A DNA stretch of 53,520 bases from S015-6 sp964384945 (GTDB lineage Bacteria > Desulfobacterota > DSWW01), in contig CAYLMK010000031.1 of NCBI GenBank assembly GCA_964384945.1, forward strand, positions 1-53,520, written 5' to 3'. The position numbers were made by a program, and so were the translations under genes. Position 1 is the stretch's first letter; each line of letters starts with the position of its first letter. Positions 8,658 through 17,350 of this stretch are shown here, piece after piece. The notes under the pieces are model-generated. The model did not search any database and was not told where the DNA came from. It worked only from the letters and a program-made list of their open reading frames with translations.

Positions 8658-9164
8658 ATGGACCAGGAGAAACCGTTGGCCTTTCTTGTGGATTCCATGC
8701 TCGGTCGGCTGGCGAGGTGGCTTCGTATCCTTGGATTCGATACCTGGTATTTCAGGGAGATAGCGGATCGGGAACTGCTTCAGATACAGCAGGCAACGGG
8801 GCGAGTACTGCTGACCCGGGACACCCGCTTGATTCAGTTTGCAGGAATCGGCCGACATGCGCTCTTGCACAGCAACTGCTGGAGGGATCAACTGAGGGAA
8901 GTGGTTGAGACCCTCTCGCTGCAGGTCGCCCCGGAACGGATTCTTACCCGGTGCCTGGTATGCAACCGTCTCCTGGAGAGGCTGAAAGAAGAGGAAGTTC
9001 TCGGGAGAGTCCCCGATTATGTAGCCTTTTCGACCTCCCACTTTCAGGGCTGCAAGTCCTGCGGGAAGGTCTACTGGGCCGGCACACACCGCAGGGGGAT
9101 CGAAGAGGTGTTTTCCATTCTGTTATCAGATCGAAAAGACGATCGGCATTCGTCGACGGGGTGA
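8658..9164 (+). CDS. Mut7-C RNase domain protein (PIN-like) with zinc ribbon
   Basis: A 168-residue protein. The N-terminal PIN-like fold shows VDSMLGRLARWLRILGFDTW and LLTRDTRLIQF, with the acidic residues expected for metal-dependent nuclease activity. The C-terminal part has two CxxC pairs, CLVC and CKSC, followed by KVYWAGTH, a zinc-binding module typical of Mut7-C proteins. Probable RNA target, unknown substrate. The chosen ATG follows AAAGGAGACCCTTTCGC; the 72 bp of open frame upstream is not family-like. Its stop overlaps the GTG start of rsmD, implying translational coupling. Confidence 0.85.
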   Translation: MDQEKPLAFLVDSMLGRLARWLRILGFDTWYFREIADRELLQIQQATGRVLLTRDTRLIQFAGIGRHALLHSNCWRDQLREVVETLSLQVAPERILTRCLVCNRLLERLKEEEVLGRVPDYVAFSTSHFQGCKSCGKVYWAGTHRRGIEEVFSILLSDRKDDRHSSTG

Positions 9165-9784
9165 AGGTGTCGAGGCGCCAAGTTCAGGCGGGCCATCGCG
9201 GAATACGGGTGATCGCCGGCTCGGTTCGCGGCCGGAGGCTGAGGGTTCCCCCCGGCAAGGCCGTCAGACCGACCCAGGACAGGGTACGGGAGGCCCTGTT
9301 CTCGATTCTCGGAGATGAGGTGCCGGGCTCTGTTGTTCTCGATGCCTTTGCGGGCAGCGGTGCGCTGGGAATCGAGGCCCTGAGCCGGGGAGCCGGACGG
9401 GCGGTCTTCTGTGACGAACGAACGGAATGCGTACAGGTCATCGGGGAGAATCTGGCGAAATGCGGATTGGCGCAACAGGCCCTGGTCTTTCGTACGAGGC
9501 TGCCGGAGGGGTTGCCGAGACTCCGGGAAGCCCTGGAGGAGCCGTTTGACCTGGTGTTCCTGGATCCGCCTTACAGGGAAGGTGACAAGGGACGGATTCT
9601 TGAGGGCCTGGGCCGGTTTTCTTTATTAAAAGAAGGTGCTAGGATTGTGGTCGAAAGTGCTCGGGAAGAAACTCTCCCCAGTGCCCCCAAGGGCTTCGTC
9701 GTGCTGAAGGAGCGGCGGTACGGCAATACGCTGCTTACCTTTTTGAACTACCATCCGGGAGAACAGAAAGACGATGGGCGGTAA
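9161..9784 (+). CDS. rsmD: 16S rRNA (guanine966-N2)-methyltransferase
   Basis: A 207-residue Rossmann-fold methyltransferase. IRVIAGSVRGRRLRVP opens the domain, VLDAFAGSGALGIEALSRGA is the SAM-binding motif I, and DLVFLDPPY is the catalytic N-methylase motif. It methylates G966 of 16S rRNA during 30S assembly. The start is taken as GTG sharing GTGA with the stop of the preceding gene; a second GTG lies two codons later. It overlaps coaD by 11 bp, the usual rsmD-coaD pairing. Confidence 0.94.
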   Translation: MKVSRRQVQAGHRGIRVIAGSVRGRRLRVPPGKAVRPTQDRVREALFSILGDEVPGSVVLDAFAGSGALGIEALSRGAGRAVFCDERTECVQVIGENLAKCGLAQQALVFRTRLPEGLPRLREALEEPFDLVFLDPPYREGDKGRILEGLGRFSLLKEGARIVVESAREETLPSAPKGFVVLKERRYGNTLLTFLNYHPGEQKDDGR

Positions 9785-10295
9785 AGGGAAAGCGAAGGGA
9801 ACGAACACCGTGGTTTATCCGGGTTCATTCGACCCCATCACCTACGGCCACGTGAATATCGTCGACCGTGCGTTGCGCATCTTCGACCGTATCATTGTCG
9901 CTGTGGCCATCAACACATCGAAGCGCGGCACGTTCACCATCCAGGAACGGGTTGACATGGTGCGGGAGGTCTTTCAGGGCCAGCCCAACGTGGAAGTGGA
10001 TACCTTTCCCGGGCTTTTGGTCGACTATGTCCGAATGAGGGGCGCCCAAGCCATCCTGCGGGGGATCCGTACCGTGACAGACTTCGATTATGAGTTCCAG
10101 ATGGCCCTGGCGAACAAGTCTCTGGATCCCGGTGTGGAACAGGTCTACATGATGACCGAGGGGAAGTACCTGTACCACAGTTCTTCGATCATCAAAGAGA
10201 TCGTCTCCTTGGGAGGATCGGTCCGGGAAATGCTTCCTCCTCTCGTCGAGGAGAAACTGAGGGAGAAATTCCGAAACGGCGCTGTAGACGTCTAA
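9774..10295 (+). CDS. coaD: Phosphopantetheine adenylyltransferase
   Basis: A 173-residue nucleotidyltransferase with VVYPGSFDPITYGHVNIVDR (the HxGH-type motif as TYGH), VDYVRMRGAQAILRGIRTVT and YHSSSIIKEIVSLGG (the ISSTxxR-like loop). It makes dephospho-CoA from 4'-phosphopantetheine and ATP, the fourth step of CoA synthesis. It has a slightly extended N-terminus (about 10 residues before TNTVVYPG); a later start is possible. CoaBC, catalysing earlier steps of the pathway, follows 54 bp downstream on the same strand. Confidence 0.97.
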   Translation: MGGKGKAKGTNTVVYPGSFDPITYGHVNIVDRALRIFDRIIVAVAINTSKRGTFTIQERVDMVREVFQGQPNVEVDTFPGLLVDYVRMRGAQAILRGIRTVTDFDYEFQMALANKSLDPGVEQVYMMTEGKYLYHSSSIIKEIVSLGGSVREMLPPLVEEKLREKFRNGAVDV

Positions 10296-10349
10296 TCCGC
10301 GCGCCTTCTCACACCCTTCGCCTCAGCCGAATCCTGTTTTGGGGACCAA

Positions 10350-11588
10350 ATGGCGAAATCGGATGCAGCAGAGAATCCCACGACCGTCTTGGTCGGCGTG
10401 ACGGGGGGCATCGCAGCCTACAAGTCGGCCGAAATCGTCCGGTCCCTCGTCAAGGAAGGACTGGATGTCCATGTCGTGATGAGCCGGAGCGCCCAAGAGT
10501 TCATTACCCCCCTCACGCTGCAAGTGCTATCGGGAAACTCGGTGTGGACGGAAACCTTTCATCTGACCCAAGAGCACGAAATAGGTCACATCTCTCTCGT
10601 GGACAGGGCCGGTCTGTTCCTGGTCGCGCCCGCAACGGCGAACGTTCTGGGCAAGGTGTCTGCAGGCGTGGCTGACGACCTGCTCACGACCATGATCTGT
10701 GCCGCCACCCGGATTCCCGTGGTTTTCGCCCCTTCGATGAACGTGAATATGTACAAGAACCCGATCACGCAGAGCAACATCGAGCGATTGAAAGGTTTCG
10801 GCTACCTCTTCATCGAACCGGAGGAAGGCGATCTTGCGTGTGGCTATCAGGGTGTCGGGAGGCTTGCCAACCCGAGCGACATCGTGGAGGAGGTGCTTTG
10901 CCACCTTTCCCCCAAGGACCTTGCGGCGGAGAGGATTCTCGTTACGGCCGGCCCGACGGAAGAGGCGATCGACCCGGTCCGGTTTCTCACGAACCCATCC
11001 TCCGGAAAGATGGGGTATGCGATTGCAAGAGCCGCGGCACAGAGGGGCGCGAAGGTCACCCTGATCAGCGGGCCCACAGCCTGTTCCCCTCCCTATCGGG
11101 CCGGACTCGTGCGGGTGCGCAGTGCCGAGGAGATGCGAAAGGCCGTCCTGAAGGCCTTTCCGGAATCCACCTGTGTCGTCATGGCGGCTGCCGTGTCGGA
11201 CTTCTCCCCCCTCAGGTCTGCCAAACAGAAGGTGAAGAAACAGGGCGCCCCTCTGACGCTGGAGCTGAAGCCGACGCCGGATATCCTTTTCGAGTTGGGG
11301 CAAAGGAAAGGCGAGAGGATCCTCATCGGCTTCGCTGCAGAGACGCAGTCGCTCGTCGCGAATGCAAGGGAAAAGTTGAAAAGGAAGAATCTGGACCTCA
11401 TTGTGGCCAACGACGTGTCCCGACAGGAGATTGGTTTTCAGTCCGACAGCAATCAGGTCAAACTGATCGGGACGGACGGAAGGGTTTCCGATCTGCCCCT
11501 TCTCCCGAAGCGTGTTCTGGCCCACCGGGTTCTCGACCGGATCGGCCCCTTGCGCAAGGATCGCGAAAAAGGGCGGCGGACGAGTTGA
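10350..11588 (+). CDS. coaBC: Bifunctional phosphopantothenoylcysteine decarboxylase / phosphopantothenate-cysteine ligase
   Basis: A 412-residue fusion of normal length. The N-terminal CoaC flavoprotein shows VLVGVTGGIAAYKSAEIVRS, APSMNVNMYKNP and the active-site cysteine loop DLACGYQGVGRLANP. The C-terminal CoaB half begins at ILVTAGPTEEAIDPVRFLTN followed by SSGKMGYAIARAAA, the nucleotide-binding region. It converts 4'-phosphopantothenate plus cysteine to 4'-phosphopantetheine. With coaD it forms a small CoA-synthesis block. Confidence 0.96.
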   Translation: MAKSDAAENPTTVLVGVTGGIAAYKSAEIVRSLVKEGLDVHVVMSRSAQEFITPLTLQVLSGNSVWTETFHLTQEHEIGHISLVDRAGLFLVAPATANVLGKVSAGVADDLLTTMICAATRIPVVFAPSMNVNMYKNPITQSNIERLKGFGYLFIEPEEGDLACGYQGVGRLANPSDIVEEVLCHLSPKDLAAERILVTAGPTEEAIDPVRFLTNPSSGKMGYAIARAAAQRGAKVTLISGPTACSPPYRAGLVRVRSAEEMRKAVLKAFPESTCVVMAAAVSDFSPLRSAKQKVKKQGAPLTLELKPTPDILFELGQRKGERILIGFAAETQSLVANAREKLKRKNLDLIVANDVSRQEIGFQSDSNQVKLIGTDGRVSDLPLLPKRVLAHRVLDRIGPLRKDREKGRRTS

Positions 11589-11624
11589 TCGCCGCGCACG
11601 GGCTTCTGGCGGCTAGCCTCCGCA

Positions 11625-12572
11625 TCAGGCGGTGCGAGGTTTCGACGATGGTTCCGGGGATGGAAGGCGAGGGGGCGCGCCGTTTGCCGGCAGGCCGGGA
11701 TCCTTGATTTCCGGCTGGAGCGTTTTCAGTGCCTGAGCAAGAACATGGGGCTCCAGCCTTCCACGCTTGTCCAGTGCCCGAAGGTTTCTTCGGATCCATT
11801 TCGCCGCGACCAACGCCTCTTTTCCCGTAGGGTCCAGGCGGAGACAATCGGCCCGTTCGAAACGCAGGAGAAAATCGAGGGCGAACTTGAAAGACATTCC
11901 CCAATACTTGGTGGCATCCCGTTCCGTGAGGGCCCAGATCGATCTCTCCGACATATTGTTGAGCATCTTTTGCCATTGCTCCGCCCGGCTCAGAAGAAGC
12001 AGGCTGGAGAAGATCCTCTTGTCGGTCTTGAACGAAAAGAGGGTTCTTTTGACAACCCGTTCCAGCAGCTCGTCGTCTTCTTCGTGCTGAGGCAGCCGTG
12101 CGATGTCCCGCGCCAGCGTCCAAAGCTCCTGTCTTGCCAGCCTGTCGAACCGAACTTCCCAATAAGCGTGTCGAAGTGTCTTGGTCGGGTAGGTCCTGAC
12201 GCAGCATTCAGGTACGAAGTAGTTGTGGGCGACGGTGTCGGCCGCCAGGTGACTGAGATATCCGTACGCGAAGGATTCTTGTGCCGGCGAACCAGCCTCC
12301 TCCAACACGGCGAACCCCACGAGCCAGTTGTGCGAGTGTTCGTGGATCCTGGCGAGGCCCTTGGCAAAGATGATATCGGCACCGATGCACCCGTAAAGGT
12401 AGTCGTATGGGAAGGCTTCAAGAACCATGCGAATACTGTGGCCGAGGAGGTTTGTGTGCCGCAGGGTCTCGATACCCAGATGGAGGTGTGTGACCGGGCC
12501 CCATGCGAAGGCTTCCTCCGGGAAGCAGAGCCAGAGGGACAGGACGAAAAGGAAACCGATTGCGTGCACCAT
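11625..12572 (-). CDS. Zinc-dependent phospholipase C-like exported protein
   Basis: A 315-residue protein with a signal peptide ending near residue 22, so that the mature protein starts at the conserved AWG tripeptide. The metal-ligand pattern of the zinc phospholipase C/S1-P1 fold is visible: WGPVTHLHLG, YGCIGADI, HEHSHNW and YGYLSHLAADTVAHNYFVPE. Members cleave phospholipids; substrate here is unknown and the protein may be a structural homologue. The C-terminus is proline-rich. It is transcribed alone, divergent from nfeD. Confidence 0.75.
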   Translation of the reverse strand: MVHAIGFLFVLSLWLCFPEEAFAWGPVTHLHLGIETLRHTNLLGHSIRMVLEAFPYDYLYGCIGADIIFAKGLARIHEHSHNWLVGFAVLEEAGSPAQESFAYGYLSHLAADTVAHNYFVPECCVRTYPTKTLRHAYWEVRFDRLARQELWTLARDIARLPQHEEDDELLERVVKRTLFSFKTDKRIFSSLLLLSRAEQWQKMLNNMSERSIWALTERDATKYWGMSFKFALDFLLRFERADCLRLDPTGKEALVAAKWIRRNLRALDKRGRLEPHVLAQALKTLQPEIKDPGLPANGAPPRLPSPEPSSKPRTA

Positions 12573-12675
12573 GAAGCAGCCCCTTACTTAGAAACGATTT
12601 TCTATTTCTTTGATTAGGTTCGGTCCGTATCCGGATCGTGCGGCATCCAACCGGGTAGAGGCCGCGATATGTTCG

Positions 12676-12715
12676 TTCCAGCATCTCTGGAATAGAGTAT
12701 ACCAGAAAGGGTATA
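12676..12715. promoter_or_regulatory. Two tandem inverted repeats between the phospholipase and nfeD genes
   Basis: TTCCAG (12676-12681) and CTGGAA (12687-12692) form one repeat with a 5-nt spacer. TATACC (12698-12703) and GGTATA (12710-12715) form another with a 6-nt spacer. The second leads into TATAGTATT, which could be a -10 box. The pair lies about 75 bp before nfeD and about 100 bp from the opposite start, suitable for operators in a divergent promoter region. No regulator can be assigned. Confidence 0.4.
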
Positions 12716-12788
12716 GTATTTAGAGAGGTTTGCCTTCCTATAGATTCGAAAATTTTCTGAAAAAGCTTGAACAGGAGACAAGAATCCC

Positions 12789-14132
12789 ATGAATCGAAAA
12801 GCGAAGCGATCCCGGCGTCGGAGACAAGCAAGGCTGGTCCTTGGGCTGGGGGTGGGATTGCTCGTGCTCCTGGCCGGATCGAGTCCTGCTCAGGTGCCGC
12901 CTCCCGATGCGTCGAAGGGGACCATTCTCCAACTGACGGTCAAGAGCACAATCAATCCGGTGATCAGCGAATATGTGGAAAAGGGGTTTCGCGAGGCTGC
13001 CTCGGCAGGCGCCGTCTGTGTGATCCTTCAGCTGGATACGCCGGGCGGCCTGGACACAGCCATGCGTGACATCGTGCAATCCATATTGAATTCCCCTGTT
13101 CCTGTGATCGTCTATATCGCTCCAAGCGGGGCACGGGCAGCGTCAGCCGGGGTCCTGATCACCCTTGCGGCCCACGTTGCAGCCATGGCCCCGGGTACGA
13201 ATATCGGGGCGGCTCATCCCGTCGGATTGGGGGGAGGCCAGATGGACGAGACGATGCTGAAGAAGGTCGAAAACGATGCAGCGGCTTACGCCAAGAGCCT
13301 GGCGGAACAGAGAGGACGGAACGTCGAGTGGGCCGTAAATGCGGTACGGGAAAGCGAATCCGTTTCCGCCCAGAGGGCCCTGGAACTGAACATCATCGAT
13401 CTGGTGGCGTCGAGTGTGCCGGAGTTGATCGATAAGCTGGAGGGGAGGGAAGTCGAGACGGTGTGGGGGAAAAAGACCCTGGCCCTCAAGGGTCTGCCCG
13501 TCGAAGAAGCGGTCATGGGGTGGCGGTACCGGCTTCTGGACGCGCTGAGCAACCCCAACATCGCCTATATTCTGATGATGCTCGGCTTCTATGGGCTTTT
13601 CTTCGAACTTTCGAACCCGGGGGTCATCTTTCCCGGAGTCTTCGGTGCCATCTGTCTCATCCTCGCCTTCTTCGCTCTCCAGACGCTTCCCGTCAACTAC
13701 GCGGGCATGCTTCTCATCCTGCTGGCGATCATCCTGTTTATCGCCGAGCTCAAGGTGACCAGCTACGGAGTGCTCTCGCTGGGGGCCATCGTGTCGCTGA
13801 TTCTCGGGTCCCTGATGCTGATCGAGTCTCCCGACCCCGCTCTTCGTATATCCTGGTTTGTGATCCTGCCCATGGTGGCCACCACCGCTGCCTTCTTCCT
13901 GTTTGCCGTCTCCTTCGCCCTTCGGGCCCAGATGAAACAGCCCACGACAGGGCAAGAGGGCCTGATCGGAAAGCGTGCGAGGGTTGTCAGCCCCATCCGA
14001 GGGGAGGGAAAGGTCTTCGTGCACGGCGAATACTGGAACGCCGAGAGCGACGAGGAATTCGAGAAGGGCGACACGGTGGAGATTGTCGGCGTATCGGAGT
14101 TGACGCTGAAGGTGCGGAGAGTCCTAGAATAG
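12789..14132 (+). CDS. NfeD family membrane-bound ClpP-class serine protease
   Basis: A 447-residue long-form NfeD protein. It has an N-terminal signal/anchor (residues 14-31), a ClpP-class protease domain with ILQLDTPGGLDTAMRDIVQS, the nucleophile Ser119 in RAASAG and candidate Lys169 in AAYAKSLAEQ as the Ser-Lys dyad, then 4-5 membrane helices (about 240-380) and a C-terminal OB-fold (EGLIGKRARVVSPIRGEG). Such proteases cleave partner slipins/stomatins. The next gene is a slipin, the classic conserved pair. Confidence 0.92.
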   Translation: MNRKAKRSRRRRQARLVLGLGVGLLVLLAGSSPAQVPPPDASKGTILQLTVKSTINPVISEYVEKGFREAASAGAVCVILQLDTPGGLDTAMRDIVQSILNSPVPVIVYIAPSGARAASAGVLITLAAHVAAMAPGTNIGAAHPVGLGGGQMDETMLKKVENDAAAYAKSLAEQRGRNVEWAVNAVRESESVSAQRALELNIIDLVASSVPELIDKLEGREVETVWGKKTLALKGLPVEEAVMGWRYRLLDALSNPNIAYILMMLGFYGLFFELSNPGVIFPGVFGAICLILAFFALQTLPVNYAGMLLILLAIILFIAELKVTSYGVLSLGAIVSLILGSLMLIESPDPALRISWFVILPMVATTAAFFLFAVSFALRAQMKQPTTGQEGLIGKRARVVSPIRGEGKVFVHGEYWNAESDEEFEKGDTVEIVGVSELTLKVRRVLE

Positions 14133-14138
14133 AGCCTG

Positions 14139-14156
14139 TCCCGGCGAAAGCCGGGA
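14139..14156 (+). repeat. GAAA-tetraloop hairpin between nfeD and slipin genes
   Basis: TCCCGGC (14139-14145) and GCCGGGA (14150-14156) form a 7-bp stem closed by a GAAA tetraloop, directly after the nfeD stop. It resembles the short palindromic units often dispersed in intergenic DNA, but only one copy was noticed here. It may protect the nfeD mRNA end or reduce read-through to the slipin gene; no T run follows. Confidence 0.5.
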
Positions 14157-14266
14157 ACGGAGGACGAGCCGAACGCAGCAGAGGAGCGCTTTGGGACAGC
14201 CCCTGGACAGGGTCCTTTTTCGGCCCTCCAGACCCACAAAAAACCGTTTCAGGAGAGGAGAAAAGC

Positions 14267-15028
14267 ATGGTTTCGTCGCCTATTCTCGCTGTTTTGGTGG
14301 TTCTGGGCCTGGTCCTGGCCAGTGCCATCCGGATCCTCAAGGAGTACGAGCGCGGCGTTATCTTCCGGCTCGGTAGGCTGATCGGGGAGAAAGGACCCGG
14401 TATCATCCTTCTGATTCCCGTCATCGACAAGATGCAGAAGGTCAGCCTTCGGCTGGTCACGCTGGATGTGCCCCCCCAGGATGTGATCACCCGCGACAAC
14501 GTTTCGGTCAAGGTCAACGCAGTGGTTTATTTCCGTGTCATGGCTCCCAACAATGCGATCGTGCAGGTGGAGAACTATCTGTACGCCACATCCCAGCTTG
14601 CTCAGACGACACTTCGGAGCGTGCTCGGCCAGGTAGAGCTGGATGAGCTCCTTGCGGAGAGGGAAAAGATCAACGAGCACCTGCAGGACATCCTGGACCG
14701 GCAGACCGACCCTTGGGGCATCAAGGTAACCAACGTTGAGGTGAAACATGTCGACTTGCCTCAGGAGATGCAGCGGGCCATGGCCCGGCAGGCCGAGGCG
14801 GAAAGGGACAGGAGGGCAAAGGTCATCCACGCGGAAGGCGAGTTTCAGGCAGCCGCCAAGCTTCAGGAAGCCGCAAAGATCATGGAACAGAACCCGATCA
14901 CCCTCCAGCTCAGGTACTTGCAGACCCTCAAGGAGATTTCGTCGGAACAGTCGACGAACACGATCTTCCCGATCCCTCTCGACCTGCTCGCCCCCTTTCT
15001 GAAAAGGACGGGAGAGAAAACGGGCTGA
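14267..15028 (+). CDS. Slipin / SPFH-domain (stomatin-like) protein
   Basis: A 253-residue SPFH protein with one N-terminal membrane helix (residues 3-19), then YERGVIFRLGRLIGEKGPG, the SPFH core with VSVKVNAVVYFRVMAPNNAI, and a C-terminal coiled coil rich in EAERDRRAKVIHAEGEFQAA. Slipins oligomerise at the membrane into scaffold-like assemblies and are substrates of NfeD proteases. The start follows CAGGAGAGGAGAAAAGC. Pairing with the upstream nfeD supports a membrane quality-control function. Confidence 0.94.
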   Translation: MVSSPILAVLVVLGLVLASAIRILKEYERGVIFRLGRLIGEKGPGIILLIPVIDKMQKVSLRLVTLDVPPQDVITRDNVSVKVNAVVYFRVMAPNNAIVQVENYLYATSQLAQTTLRSVLGQVELDELLAEREKINEHLQDILDRQTDPWGIKVTNVEVKHVDLPQEMQRAMARQAEAERDRRAKVIHAEGEFQAAAKLQEAAKIMEQNPITLQLRYLQTLKEISSEQSTNTIFPIPLDLLAPFLKRTGEKTG

Positions 15029-15070
15029 GGCCCGGAGAAACCGGTATGTCTTCGCGGGAGGTTCGTGGCG

Positions 15071-16090
15071 ATGGGCGCGGTCGGTTTCACCACCTCGATT
15101 CCGGTTGAGGTCCTTCTGGCCGCGGGCAGGAAGCCTGTGGACTTGAACAACGCCTTCATCCGCAGGCCGGAGGCGATCGACCTCGTCCGCGAGGCTGAGA
15201 AGAAGGGGTTCCCGTCCACCTGTTGCGCCTGGATGCGGGGCATCTACGGCGTGCTTCAGAGGCTCGACATCGAGGAGGTCATCGCCGTTGTCAGAGGAGA
15301 CTGCAGCCAGACGCAGGCCCTGATGGAAGTGCTGCAGATGGAGGGAATGCGGGTCTGCCCGTTTGCCTATCCCTACGACCGGTCTCCCCGGGCGATCGGC
15401 GCGGAGATCAGGAAGCTGGAGGATCGTTTCTGCGTTCGAAGGCAAGACGTCATCGAGGTGAAGAGGAACCTGGATCGGATTCGGCGAAAGCTGAAACGTC
15501 TGGACGAACTCACCTGGCGCGATGGTCTTGTTTCGGGGGCGGAAAACCACGCTTTTCTGGTCGCCAGCAGTGACATGAACGGGGATCCGTGGGCCTTTGA
15601 ACAGAAGCTGGATGATTTCCTCGAACAGGCAACCCAGCGGGCTCCTCGGAGATCCGGACAGGAGGTGCGCCTGGGGTATATCGGCGTTCCGCCGATATGG
15701 CAAGACCTCTACGAGAGGCTGGAGAGGCCGGGCGTTCGAATCGTCTTCAATGAAATCCAGCGGCAGTTCAGTATGCCCTATCTTGCGGCGAGCCTCGAGG
15801 AACAGTATCTCCGTTTTACTTACCCGTATGAAATCTTCTTCCGCCTGGAAGACATTCGGAGAGAATCTGTGCGAAGAAGGATTGACGGCTTTGTTCACTA
15901 CGCCCAAACCTTTTGCTTCCGGCAGATTGAGGACAAGATCCTCCGGGGGTGCCTGCCGCAACCTGTTCTCACCCTGGAAGGAGACCGGCCGGAACCGCTG
16001 GACGGAAGGACGGAAACGCGGATCGAGGCGTTCCTGGAGATGCTCGCCGGGCGGAAGCGGGCATCCCTGGCTTCCTGCGGTGGTGATTGA
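15071..16090 (+). CDS. 2-hydroxyacyl-CoA dehydratase (HgdB/BcrC-type) family protein
   Basis: A 339-residue protein resembling the D component of 2-hydroxyacyl-CoA dehydratases and benzoyl-CoA reductases. GAVGFTTSIPVEVLLAAGRK opens it, with cysteines in STCCAWMRGIYG and RGDCSQTQ and the segment SSDMNGDPWAFE. Cysteines at such positions hold an iron-sulfur cluster in the family. No second subunit or ATP-dependent activator gene is adjacent, so activity and substrate cannot be assigned. The ATG is preferred because GGGAGG lies about nine bases before it; an in-frame GTG two codons upstream is too close to that site. Confidence 0.75.
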   Translation: MGAVGFTTSIPVEVLLAAGRKPVDLNNAFIRRPEAIDLVREAEKKGFPSTCCAWMRGIYGVLQRLDIEEVIAVVRGDCSQTQALMEVLQMEGMRVCPFAYPYDRSPRAIGAEIRKLEDRFCVRRQDVIEVKRNLDRIRRKLKRLDELTWRDGLVSGAENHAFLVASSDMNGDPWAFEQKLDDFLEQATQRAPRRSGQEVRLGYIGVPPIWQDLYERLERPGVRIVFNEIQRQFSMPYLAASLEEQYLRFTYPYEIFFRLEDIRRESVRRRIDGFVHYAQTFCFRQIEDKILRGCLPQPVLTLEGDRPEPLDGRTETRIEAFLEMLAGRKRASLASCGGD

Positions 16091-16183
16091 CATTCATGAT
16101 TCGATTCGATAAGGTTTACGAACCGTTTTGCGATAGGAATCAACGACTTTCGAAGGGTTTTTCGGCCCTGTCATTTCCGCGTG

Positions 16184-17335
16184 ATGCAATGGGAATGCTG
16201 CCCAGACCCAAGCGCAGGGGAGGAAGAGCCGCCGTGCTCATTCCGTAGGGACAGCTACCACTACGTTCTGCCCGCCCATCTGATCGCCCAGCATCCCCTG
16301 CCGGCAAGAGATGAATCAAGGTTGATGATTCTTGGTCGTGAGGACGGGAGTCTTCACCACTCGACCTTCAGGAACCTCCGGGCCTACCTCCGGGAGGGGG
16401 ACTTGCTCGTTGTGAACGAAAGCAGGGTGTTCCCGGCGCGGTTGGTCGGGCGGAAGACCACGGGAGGCCGGGCGGATCTTCTCCTGCTCCAACCGCGGAA
16501 TTCCCAGGAACTCTCCTGCCCGGTTCGGGAGGGTTGGGACTCGGAGAGCGGTGAGTGGGATTGCCTGCTCAGGTCTTCCGGGCGACCGAGAGAGGGCCAG
16601 ATTCTTGTCTTTCCGGGCGGCCTTGAAGGGGTCGTGACCGGCAGTTCGGGAGGCGGGGTCTGGCGGGTTCGCTTCACCCTGCAGGGGGGGGATCTGCTGG
16701 CGTATTTGGAGGCCCACGGCTTGATTCCCCTGCCCCCTTACATACGGCGGGATCGAGGGGGTGCAGCGCCGGAGGGGGTTCTCCGGGATCAAGACCGGTA
16801 TCAGACGATTTTCGCTCGAAAGACCGGTTCCGTGGCCGCTCCGACAGCCGGCTTCCATTTCACGGAGACCCTTTGCAAGTCCTTGAAGGCGACAGGGGTC
16901 GCTTTCGCGCGGATCAGCCTGCATGTCGGACAGGCAACGTTCCTGCCCATTCGGACGCCGGATGTTCGAAAGCACACGATCTGGCCCGAGCGGTACTGCG
17001 TGGAAGAACAGGAGGCTGAGAAGATACGCGAGGCGAAGCGGGAGGGGAGGCGGATCGTGGCGGTGGGCACAACGGTGGTTCGATGCCTCGAATCCATGGT
17101 GTCCGACCGGGGAAGAATCGAGGCCGGGGAGGGCTGGGCGCACCTGTACATCCTTCCCGGCCATCGTTTCGGGCTCGTGGATGCACTCGTCACGAATCTT
17201 CATCTCCCCGGGACATCCCTCCTGGTGCTCGTGTGCGCCTTTGCGGATCGGGAGTTCGTTTTGCGGGCTTACGCGGAAGCGGTCCGCAAGGAGTATCGGT
17301 TCTTCAGTTACGGAGACTGCATGCTCGTTCAGTGA
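16184..17335 (+). CDS. queA: S-adenosylmethionine:tRNA ribosyltransferase-isomerase
   Basis: A 383-residue QueA. Recognisable segments include YHYVLPAHLIAQHPLPARDE, LLVVNESRVFPARLVGRKTT, RYQTIFARKTGSVAAPTAGF and ISLHVGQATFLPIR. The enzyme transfers and isomerises the ribosyl part of SAM to 7-aminomethyl-deazaguanine in tRNA, the penultimate step of queuosine synthesis. It carries about 22 extra N-terminal residues before FRRDSYHY; no in-frame start lies closer. The next gene, tgt, catalyses the preceding base exchange. Confidence 0.96.
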   Translation: MQWECCPDPSAGEEEPPCSFRRDSYHYVLPAHLIAQHPLPARDESRLMILGREDGSLHHSTFRNLRAYLREGDLLVVNESRVFPARLVGRKTTGGRADLLLLQPRNSQELSCPVREGWDSESGEWDCLLRSSGRPREGQILVFPGGLEGVVTGSSGGGVWRVRFTLQGGDLLAYLEAHGLIPLPPYIRRDRGGAAPEGVLRDQDRYQTIFARKTGSVAAPTAGFHFTETLCKSLKATGVAFARISLHVGQATFLPIRTPDVRKHTIWPERYCVEEQEAEKIREAKREGRRIVAVGTTVVRCLESMVSDRGRIEAGEGWAHLYILPGHRFGLVDALVTNLHLPGTSLLVLVCAFADREFVLRAYAEAVRKEYRFFSYGDCMLVQ

Positions 17336-17350
17336 AGGGGCGGGAGGGGC

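Noticed and set aside
14249..16093. Long antisense frame across the slipin and dehydratase-type genes
   Set aside because: Both plus-strand genes have strong family motifs; the antisense product has none and spans two genes.
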